From Collinsella aerofaciens (GTDB lineage Bacteria > Actinomycetota > Coriobacteriia > Coriobacteriales > Coriobacteriaceae), in NCBI GenBank assembly GCA_008671135.1, contig RQAP01000048.1:30169-94168 (forward strand): a DNA stretch of 64,000 nt, given 5' to 3'. Position numbers and translations under genes: made by a program. A model generated the notes under the pieces. The model saw nothing but the letters and a program-made list of their open reading frames with translations. It was not told the DNA's origin and made no database searches. Every line of letters starts with the position of its first letter. Positions within the stretch are counted from its first letter, which is position 1. This document shows positions 57,445 to 64,000 of the stretch, piece by piece.

Positions 57445-58431
57445 CTACAGCGCGAAGTCGCCGCCGACGAGCGTAGAGACGGGCTCCTCGTGGTAAACGG
57501 CGGAGATGGCCTGAGCGAACTCCTCGGCGACCGAGATGGTCTTGATCTTGCCGCCGACCTCGACGGGAATGGCGTCGGTGACGACGCACTCGACGATCGG
57601 GGCGTCGTTCAGACGTTCGATAGCCGGACCGGAGAAGATGCCGTGGGTGGCGCACACGTAGATGTCGCCAGCGCCCATAGCCTTGAGCTCCTTGACGTTG
57701 GCGCACAGGGTGCCAGCGGTGTCGATCATGTCGTCATTGATGACGCAGGTCTTGCCCTTGATGTCACCGATGATGCCCATGACCTCGGCGGCGTTGTGGC
57801 GCGGACGGCCCTTGTGGGCGATGGCCAGGTCGCAGCCGAGCATGTCGGACAGCTTCTTGGCGGCCTTGGCACGACCCACGTCGGGGGAGACGACAACCAG
57901 GTTGTCGGTGTCGAAGTGCATGTCGTTGTAGTACTGGCCAAACAGCGGCAGCGCGGACAGGTGGTTAACCGGGATATCAAAGAAGCCCTGGATCTGACCC
58001 TGGTGCAGGTCGAGGGTGATGATGCGGTTGACGCCGGCGCGCTCGAGCAGGTTGGCGACGAGGCGGGCGGTGATGGGCTCGCGCGGGCCGGCCTTGCGGT
58101 CCTGGCGGGCATAGCCGTAGTGGGTGATGACGGCGGTGATGGAGCGGGCGGATGCGCGCTTGGCAGCGTCGGTGGCGATGAGCAGCTCCATGAGCATGTC
58201 GTTGACGTTGCCGCCGGCCACGGACTGAATCAGGAAGACGTCGGCGCCGCGGACGGTCTCGTCGTAGCGGGCGTAAATCTCACCGTTGGCGAACTGCTTT
58301 AGCGTAAGGCCCGAAAGCTCGACCCCAAGGAACTCAGCGATCTTCTGAGCGAGGGGACGGTTGGAGGAACCGGAATACACGCGGATGGACTTGCGCATAT
58401 TCTCCGACTTCTCGGGATCATTAATCGGCAT
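57445..58431 (-). CDS. prs: Ribose-phosphate pyrophosphokinase
   Basis: Makes PRPP for purine, pyrimidine, histidine and NAD synthesis. 328 aa. GVELSGLTLKQFANGEIYAR, HYGYARQDRKAGPREPITA, DLHQGQIQGFF and VVVSPDVGRAKAAKKL are diagnostic. The PRPP loop reads VINDDMIDTAGTL. ATG 58431 follows AGAAGGG. An alternative start is the Met before RKSIRVYSG. Confidence 0.97.
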   Translation of the reverse strand: MPINDPEKSENMRKSIRVYSGSSNRPLAQKIAEFLGVELSGLTLKQFANGEIYARYDETVRGADVFLIQSVAGGNVNDMLMELLIATDAAKRASARSITAVITHYGYARQDRKAGPREPITARLVANLLERAGVNRIITLDLHQGQIQGFFDIPVNHLSALPLFGQYYNDMHFDTDNLVVVSPDVGRAKAAKKLSDMLGCDLAIAHKGRPRHNAAEVMGIIGDIKGKTCVINDDMIDTAGTLCANVKELKAMGAGDIYVCATHGIFSGPAIERLNDAPIVECVVTDAIPVEVGGKIKTISVAEEFAQAISAVYHEEPVSTLVGGDFAL

Positions 58432-58572
58432 TACCCTTCTCCTTTATATCGAATGCCATATAGATGCCTTGTTGCATTGTAACCGCGCGGCGGGGTTTAT
58501 CGAGTCTTGATAACGTCTTTACCGTCAACGGACACGAACCGACCACTCATCCGGCCGCGCAGGTCAGCATAG

Positions 58573-58605
58573 AAAAAGGAGCCGTCCCCACGGAAGCGGC
58601 TCCTT
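58573..58605 (-). terminator. glmU terminator
   Basis: Minus-strand stem AAGGAGCCG/CGGCTCCTT with a TTTTTC tail, 17 bp after the glmU stop. prs therefore needs its own promoter. Confidence 0.88.
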
Positions 58606-58622
58606 AGATGCTTGGTAAAACG

Positions 58623-60035
58623 TTATACCTCGTCGTCCTCGTGCAGGCGGCGGCGATAATCGGCGGCCCAGCCCTCAATATTTACCTGACGGGCGCGGCC
58701 CAGACCGAGTGCGTCTGCCGGGACCGGCTCAGTGATGACGGAGCCGGCGGCCACGAGCGCGCCGTCGCCAATCTGGGCGGGCGCGACCATCATGGTATCG
58801 GAACCGATGAAGGCATCCTTGCCGATGACGGTTTTGTGCTTGTGTACGCCGTTGTAGTTGCAGGTGATGGAGCCGGCGCCCACGTTGACGCCGGAGCCCA
58901 TGGTCGTGTCGCCGATGTAGGACAGGTGCGGCACCTTGGAGCCCTCGCCGATCGTGGACTTCTTGATCTCCACGTGCGTGCCGGCCTTGGAGCCGTCGAG
59001 CATGTGGGTACCCGGGCGCAGGTAGGCGCGCGGGCCGCAGTCGACGCCGTTCTCGATGACGGCTTCGATGGCGATGGTCTCATCGATGATGCAGCCGCTG
59101 CCGACGGTGGTGTCGGTGAGACGGCTGTTGGGGCCGAGCTGGCACTCCTCGCCCACGGTGACGTGGCCGATCAGGTGCGTCTGCGGCCACACGACGGTGT
59201 CGCGGCCGATGGTGGCGTCGGGGCCGATCCAGGCCTGCGTGGGGTCGATGAAGGTAACGCCCTCGGCCATCCAGTGCTCGTTGATGCGGTCGCGCGCGAT
59301 GGCGGTGAGCTGCGCGAGCTGGATGCGGCTGTTGACGCCCAGGCCGTCGCGGTAGTCATCGCAGTGGAAGATGGAGACTGCCTGGCCGTGGCCCTTGAGG
59401 ATCTCGAGCATGTCGGGCAGATAGTACTCGGACTGCGCGTTGTCGTTGCCGATCTCGTCAATGTGCGCGGCGAGCTGCGCGCCGTCGAAGGCGTAGCAGC
59501 CGGCGTTGCACTCGAGCAGCGTGGCGGCCTGCTCGGGTGTGCAGTCCTTCTGCTCGATGATGCGTTCGATCTGGCCGTCGGCACCCAGCTTGATGCGGCC
59601 GTAGCCGAAGGGGTCGGGCGGGGTCATGGTCATGACGGTGCAGGCGAGCTCGCCGGTGGCGACGGTCTGCGCGAACTTGGCGACGGTGTCGGCGGTGATG
59701 AGCGGCAGGTCGCCGTTGAGCACGACGACGGGGCCTTGCGTGATGCCGCAGGCCTCGAGCGCGACCTTCACGGCGTGACCGGTGCCCAGGCGCTCGGTCT
59801 GCTCAACGCACTCGACTTTGGTGGCGCTGTTGGCGTAGGCGCCGTCGATCAGGGCGCGCATCTCGTCGGCGTGGCCGCCGATGACGACCACGACGCGGCT
59901 GCAGCCGGCCTTGATGGTGGCGTCGACGATCCACTGGACCATGGGCTTGCCCAGGATCTTGTGCGAAACCTTACAGTGGTTCGACTTCATGCGGGTGCCC
60001 TCGCCGGCAGCGAGGATAATTGCGGTTGCGTCCAT
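58623..60035 (-). CDS. glmU: Bifunctional GlmU (GlcNAc-1-P uridyltransferase / GlcN-1-P acetyltransferase)
   Basis: 470 aa. Makes UDP-GlcNAc for peptidoglycan. N-terminal nucleotidyltransferase: ILAAGEGTRMKS with GKPMVQWIVDA and VVVLNGDLPLI. C-terminal left-handed beta helix with hexapeptide repeats and GAGSITCNYNGVHKHKT and GSDTMMVAPAQIGDGALVAA. ATG 60035 behind AGGAGATC; the frame extends upstream without a site. Confidence 0.97.
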   Translation of the reverse strand: MDATAIILAAGEGTRMKSNHCKVSHKILGKPMVQWIVDATIKAGCSRVVVVIGGHADEMRALIDGAYANSATKVECVEQTERLGTGHAVKVALEACGITQGPVVVLNGDLPLITADTVAKFAQTVATGELACTVMTMTPPDPFGYGRIKLGADGQIERIIEQKDCTPEQAATLLECNAGCYAFDGAQLAAHIDEIGNDNAQSEYYLPDMLEILKGHGQAVSIFHCDDYRDGLGVNSRIQLAQLTAIARDRINEHWMAEGVTFIDPTQAWIGPDATIGRDTVVWPQTHLIGHVTVGEECQLGPNSRLTDTTVGSGCIIDETIAIEAVIENGVDCGPRAYLRPGTHMLDGSKAGTHVEIKKSTIGEGSKVPHLSYIGDTTMGSGVNVGAGSITCNYNGVHKHKTVIGKDAFIGSDTMMVAPAQIGDGALVAAGSVITEPVPADALGLGRARQVNIEGWAADYRRRLHEDDEV

Positions 60036-60228
60036 GTGATCTCCTGTTACGTTATAGAGACGTGCGTTTGGAAACGATACACGGCGCAATATGATACCGC
60101 AGGCATATGTTGAGCGCGTAGCGATTGGTTTGCGGCGGTTGAGGCTTGCGCCGCCGGCGTGGCGTTTGCACTGCTTGCGTGCGGCGTTGGCGGTGCTGCG
60201 GAGCTGTCGTTTGAGCGAGGAGACGGGG

Positions 60229-61122
60229 GTGCCCGTGGACAACATGCGTGAGGAGTTTGGCGGCGAGCCCGTCGCGGCATTCTCGATGTCGCATCCGGCT
60301 GTGCCGGCACTCTATATAGTGCTGACGCTGGGACTCACCATGTCCTCGATGCAGCCGGTGCTGATTGCGCTGTCACTTGCGGGCGGGCTGGCGTATGGAT
60401 TTGCGACGCGTGGGGCTGCCCACACGCTGGGCGCACTTCGCTGGCAGCTGCCGGTGATTTTGATTATCGCGCTGGTCAATCCGCTGTTTAGCGCCTCGGG
60501 CTCGACGGAACTGTTCCGTATTGGCATGCGCGCGGTGTATCTGGAGAGCATGGTATACGGCCTGTGCATGGGCGGGCTGTTTGTGGCGAGCGTGCTGTGG
60601 TTTGAGGCGGCGGCGTCGATGCTCGAATACGACAAGGTGCTTGCGCTTTTGGGCAACGCCGCGCCGGTGATCGCGCTCATGATTTCGATGTGCATGCGGC
60701 TTATCCCGCAGTTTTTGCGTCGCGGTCGTACGGTACTGGCGGTGCAGGATGCGATTGATGTGCCGGGCCGCGCGCCGGCCGACCCCGTGCGCTCGCGCTT
60801 GCGGGCATCGAGTGTGTTGATGGGCTGGGGCATGGAAGATTCGCTGGAGCGCGCGGACGCCATGCGCTCCCGTGGGTGGGGCGCCGCGACGCGTCGAACG
60901 ACGTATGCGCGGTATCGGCTGGGGCGCAGCGACGTTGCCGCGCTGGCTGGGCTTGCGCTGTTTGGCGTGGTCACGGTGACAGTGGCGTGGACCGCGACGA
61001 CGCAGTATTCGTTTTATCCGCAGCTCTCGGTGCCGGCGCCGTGGCCGGGCTATGTCGTGTACGCTGCCTGGATGGTGCTGCCTTGCGTGTTGCACGCGAT
61101 TGATGAGAAGAGGTTTGGCTGA
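60229..61122 (+). CDS. ecfT: ECF transporter T component
   Basis: 297 aa with five to six membrane segments. Two short Ala-Arg motifs couple EcfT to the ATPases; MRSRGWGA near residue 220 is one and QDAIDVPG precedes it, as in CbiQ/EcfT proteins. GTG 60229 is chosen because GAGGAG lies 6 bp upstream; the frame opens much earlier inside the divergent glmU promoter region. The stop overlaps the ATPase ATG by one base. Confidence 0.88.
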   Translation: MPVDNMREEFGGEPVAAFSMSHPAVPALYIVLTLGLTMSSMQPVLIALSLAGGLAYGFATRGAAHTLGALRWQLPVILIIALVNPLFSASGSTELFRIGMRAVYLESMVYGLCMGGLFVASVLWFEAAASMLEYDKVLALLGNAAPVIALMISMCMRLIPQFLRRGRTVLAVQDAIDVPGRAPADPVRSRLRASSVLMGWGMEDSLERADAMRSRGWGAATRRTTYARYRLGRSDVAALAGLALFGVVTVTVAWTATTQYSFYPQLSVPAPWPGYVVYAAWMVLPCVLHAIDEKRFG

Positions 61123-62765
61123 TGGCTCGGTTGGATAGGGGCCCGGCGGCGGGTGTGGCATATGGCTCGGCCGCGCCGGCGATTGAGGTGCGAGGCCTTA
61201 GTTTTGCCTACCCCGATGCTGATGCTGCGGTGCTCGAGGGGCTCGACTGGTCTGTTCCCCAAGGTGCATTTGCGTTGCTTGTTGGCGGTACCGGATCGGG
61301 TAAGTCGACGCTGCTGTCGCTGCTCAAGCCCGAGATCGCGCCGGCGGGCGAGCGCACTGGCGAACTGCGCGTGCTGGGCGAGAACGTTGCCGACATGGAC
61401 GTGCGGGCATCGGCGGAGCGCGTGGGCTATGTGTTCCAGGATCCCGAGAACCAGATTGTGTGCGAGACCGTGTGGCATGAGATGGCGTTTGGCCTAGAGA
61501 ATCTGGGCGTGTCGCGCGACGAGATGCGCCGCCGTGTTGCCGAGACCAGCTATTTCTTTGGTCTGGAGGACTGGCTTCATCGCGATACCGACACGCTTTC
61601 GGGTGGCCGCAAGCAGCTGCTGTCGCTTACCGCCGTCCTGGCGCTGCGTCCGCGTGTGCTGCTACTCGACGAGCCCACGTCTCAGCTCGATCCCGTTGCC
61701 GAGAAGAATTTTCTGCACGCGCTGTTTCGCGTGAACCGTGAGCTGGGCTGCACGGTTGTTGTGGCTACGCATCAACCGCGGCCGATGCTCGAGTATGCGA
61801 CGCGTGCGTACCGGATTGAGGGCGGTCGCGTGCGCGAGGTGGCGGATATGGCTTCTTTGGGACGCCGAGAATCGCTGTTTTCCGATGAGATGTTGGGGTG
61901 GGGTGCCATCCGATGTGCAAAAAACGGAGTATTCAGCAGGCGTGAGGACAATTTGGGCTCTCTGGAGCCGCCCGGGGACGTATCGAGCGCGAAAAAAAGT
62001 TCAGAATTGGACAAATCGTCCGAATTTGTGGCGCAAACGTCGCTCGAGAACGGCTCGGAAGCCTTCCCGCGCACGGATGGAAGCAGAATACTCCAAAAAA
62101 TGCACGGCGGGTCGGCTACCACCCTGTCGGAAGGCTGGTTTCGCTACGATCGCGCGGGCGGTTGGGTGCTGCGCGGGCTCGACGTTGCGTTTTCGGCCAG
62201 TGCGGTGCATGCGATCGTGGGCGGCAACGGATGCGGTAAGTCGACGATGCTCTCGGTGCTGGCGAAGACCGCCAAGCTGCAGCGCGGCCGCATGGTGCGC
62301 GGAGCGGCCTCGGCGGCGCTGCTGCCTCAGAATCCCAAAGCATTGCTGGTTGCCGAGACGGTGCGCGACGAGCTGATGGAATGGGCCTCGACCTGCGGAT
62401 ATGACGAGAACTTGGCGCGGGAGCGTGCGGCGCAACTGGGATTGGACGGCCTGGAGACGCGCCACCCTTACGACCTCTCGGGCGGACAGCGCCAGCTGCT
62501 TGCGCTGGCAAAGCTGCTGCTGATCGGCCCCGAGCTGCTGCTGCTTGACGAGCCCACGAAGGGCCTTGACCTGGAGAGCCGCCGCATCATCGCCCGCGCC
62601 CTGCGTGACCATGCGAAGGCTGGCGGCACCGTCATCATGGCTACGCACGATTTGGACTTTGCCGAGCAGGTAGCCGACGACGTCGCCATGATGTTTGACG
62701 GCGAGATTGCCTGCATGGAGCCCCCGGCCGACTTCTTTGCCGACAACGTGTTCTATAGGGCGTGA
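61122..62765 (+). CDS. ECF transporter ATPase, A and A' domains fused
   Basis: 547 aa. Domain 1: GGTGSGKSTLLSL (Walker A), FQDPENQIVCETV (Q-loop), LSGGRKQLLSL, RVLLLDEPTSQLDP. Domain 2: GGNGCGKSTMLSV, LLPQNPKALLVAETVRDEL, LSGGQRQLLALAKL, LLLLDEPTKGLDL. Two ATPases in one chain occur in some ECF systems. Residues 265-328 between the domains are a Ser/Glu/Lys-rich linker encoded by an inverted-repeat-bounded 189-bp segment (see 61916). Both ATPase sites look intact. Confidence 0.92.
   Translation: MARLDRGPAAGVAYGSAAPAIEVRGLSFAYPDADAAVLEGLDWSVPQGAFALLVGGTGSGKSTLLSLLKPEIAPAGERTGELRVLGENVADMDVRASAERVGYVFQDPENQIVCETVWHEMAFGLENLGVSRDEMRRRVAETSYFFGLEDWLHRDTDTLSGGRKQLLSLTAVLALRPRVLLLDEPTSQLDPVAEKNFLHALFRVNRELGCTVVVATHQPRPMLEYATRAYRIEGGRVREVADMASLGRRESLFSDEMLGWGAIRCAKNGVFSRREDNLGSLEPPGDVSSAKKSSELDKSSEFVAQTSLENGSEAFPRTDGSRILQKMHGGSATTLSEGWFRYDRAGGWVLRGLDVAFSASAVHAIVGGNGCGKSTMLSVLAKTAKLQRGRMVRGAASAALLPQNPKALLVAETVRDELMEWASTCGYDENLARERAAQLGLDGLETRHPYDLSGGQRQLLALAKLLLIGPELLLLDEPTKGLDLESRRIIARALRDHAKAGGTVIMATHDLDFAEQVADDVAMMFDGEIACMEPPADFFADNVFYRA
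61916..62104. repeat. In-frame palindromic insertion within the ECF ATPase gene
   Basis: Ends TGCAAAAAACGGAGTATTC (61916-61934) and GAATACTCCAAAAAATGCA (62086-62104) are inverted repeats over GGAGTATTC and TGCA. The length is 189 bp, exactly 63 codons, so the frame is kept. Interior hairpins include CGAGCG..CGCTCG. It is A-rich compared with the gene. Confidence 0.6.
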
Positions 62766-62769
62766 TGGG

Positions 62770-63483
62770 ATGACGGACTGTCGTTTCTCGCGTTTACTCA
62801 CAAAACTGGAGATCCCGCTGTTGTTGGCGGTGCCGGCGGTGATGGCAGCGGCGTTGCTGGCGGGCGTTGAGCAGGCGGCGCTTGCCATGCTTGTCGTGGT
62901 GGCGCTGGTGCTTGCACTGTTCTTTGCGGGTTACGAGGCATCTCGTCCGGGTTTGCGCCAGATTATGCTCACGCTGGTGCTGGCGGCGCTGGCGGCGGCG
63001 GGGCGCATCCTGTTTGGGCCCATTCCCGACTTTAAACCGGTGAGCGCCATCGCCATTATCGCGGGGGCGACGCTTGGTCGCCGCAATGGTTTTATGGTTG
63101 GCGCGCTGGCGGCGCTGACCAGCAATTTCTTTTTTGGGCAGGGCATGTGGACGCCATGGCAGATGTATGCCTGGGGCCTGGTTGGCTATGTTGGCGGTGC
63201 GCTGGCGCATGCCGGTGCGTTCGACCGTGCGGATGGAACCGTGCGCATGCCGGCGCTGATGGCGTACGGCTTTGCTTCGGGTCTGCTGTACGGCGTGGTG
63301 ATCAACGCGTACGACATTATCGGTTTTGTACAACCGCTCACGTGGGCGGGCGTCGTGGCGCGTCTTGCCACGGCAGTGCCGTTCGATATCACACACGGCC
63401 TCGCGACCTGCGTGTTCTTGGCCGCCCTCTACAAGCCTTGGTGTCGACGGATCAACCGCGTTGTCGTGAAATACGGGCTGTAG
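62770..63483 (+). CDS. ECF transporter S component (substrate unknown)
   Basis: 237 aa with about six membrane segments. AAAGRILFGPIPDFKPVSAIAI and GATLGRRNGFMVGALAALTS, then GQGMWTPWQMYAWGLVGYVGG, are typical of ECF substrate-binding components. Starts at ATG 62770, 5 bp after the ATPase stop. No vitamin- or metal-specific motif or riboswitch is recognised, so the substrate is open. Last gene of the T-AA'-S operon. Confidence 0.88.
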   Translation: MTDCRFSRLLTKLEIPLLLAVPAVMAAALLAGVEQAALAMLVVVALVLALFFAGYEASRPGLRQIMLTLVLAALAAAGRILFGPIPDFKPVSAIAIIAGATLGRRNGFMVGALAALTSNFFFGQGMWTPWQMYAWGLVGYVGGALAHAGAFDRADGTVRMPALMAYGFASGLLYGVVINAYDIIGFVQPLTWAGVVARLATAVPFDITHGLATCVFLAALYKPWCRRINRVVVKYGL

Positions 63484-63523
63484 GGCTGGTTGCGCCGGGG
63501 CGTGAATCAATACTTCCGAAGTA

Positions 63524-63689
63524 CCATTTCAAAACTATGCCGGTTTACGGGGCTAGATTAGCGTAGGCCGACCATACCGGCTTTTTTCAAAATAGAGCAA
63601 GCCGTTTACCTGAGGTTTTATTATTTCGGAATTGCGTATGGTTGGGGGTTCGCGATTCAGCCCCGTAAACCGGCATAGTTTTGGAATGG
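63524..63689. repeat. 31-bp inverted repeat after the ECF operon
   Basis: Arms 63524-63554 and 63659-63689 match at 30 of 31 positions (inner side TATGCCGGTTTACGGGGCT). The 104-nt interior is AT-richer, with partial echoes of the arm (CATACCGGC, GCCGTTTACC). Confidence 0.92.
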
Positions 63690-64000
63690 CCGGCTGATAT
63701 GACGGGCATCGTGGCCCTCAGAGAGCCAAATCGATCCGTTTTCCTCCGTCCCCAGACGTCCCCGGGGAATCAGTTGGCGGCGCTTGCCACGAAACTGGCC
63801 CATCTACTACGTTTAGCTTGATACCCCCGACCATGACCGCGTTTTACGAAAAACCGCAGGCTTTCTACCTGCACTGATAATTGTTCTCGGGGGAAGCGGG
63901 CACTGCGGGGCGCGGCAACGGCGCGCGATTTCCGCGTCGCAGCGCTACCCTGATGCTGAATGCCGGGACGATGACCCACTGACCTGCTGACGCCTCTTCG
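63690..64000. other. Right-end non-coding stretch
   Basis: No gene, RNA or clear repeat supported. A 69-codon open frame on the minus strand lacks a ribosome-binding site and coding bias. Confidence 0.5.

Noticed and set aside
63770..63979. 69-codon minus-strand frame at the right edge
   Set aside because: Lacks a ribosome-binding site and recognisable sequence; lies in repeat-rich non-coding DNA.

Overview
The window is a GC-rich bacterial chromosome segment around the replication origin, most likely from a Coriobacteriia member close to Collinsella. The reasons are the order dnaA-dnaN-recF-DUF721-gyrB-gyrA, the strong G/C third-position bias with long antisense shadow frames, Actinobacteria-type features (a DUF721/DciA-like gene after recF, a PyrR site over the carA ribosome-binding site), and Gram-positive surface proteins with LPxTG-like tails plus a class B sortase. 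The genus is an inference; no rRNA gene is present to confirm it.

1-11 kb: replication core. A Q/P/Y-rich winged-helix protein (cut by the left edge) precedes dnaA. The dnaA-dnaN gap looks like oriC: degenerate DnaA boxes, then a CTA/TTA trinucleotide run next to an AT-rich stretch. recF, a DUF721 gene, gyrB and gyrA follow. GyrA has Phe at the quinolone-resistance Ser position. A tRNA Ile-Ala-Ile triplet closes the region. 11-24 kb: a bifunctional-nuclease-family protein, two small unknown proteins, TypA, two large sortase-anchored pilin/adhesin-like proteins, a bactofilin-like membrane protein, a TRIC/UPF0126 protein, a lone VSR-like nuclease gene between 80-bp inverted repeats, and two tRNA-Ser genes.

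24-36 kb: rpsF-ssb-rpsR-rplI, dnaB, purA, purD, a Nudix hydrolase, an ABC exporter, a membrane-anchored unknown protein, and carAB behind a PyrR-type leader. 39-49 kb: purE, sortase B, a MoaE-like protein, a CmpB-type membrane protein, purF, purM-purN, an orphan PTS EIIA, a PrsA-like foldase and a YqeY protein. 49-64 kb: a polar amino-acid ABC importer (ATPase, Tat lipoprotein, two permeases), a cytidylate-kinase-like protein, an NfnAB-type flavoprotein pair, pth, prs, glmU, and an ECF importer (T, fused A-A', S).

The genes form three functional groups: chromosome replication (DnaA, DnaN, RecF, DUF721, gyrase, DnaB, SSB), nucleotide supply (PurA/D/E/F/M/N, CarAB, Prs), and surface or transport functions. 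The most unusual content is intergenic. There are several families of large palindromes: long hairpins of which two share a loop sequence, a twice-found ~110-bp dyad placed right after stop codons, a triple 80-bp hairpin array, GGGGACAGG-type repeats, and a 189-bp inverted-repeat-bounded segment translated in frame inside the ECF ATPase.
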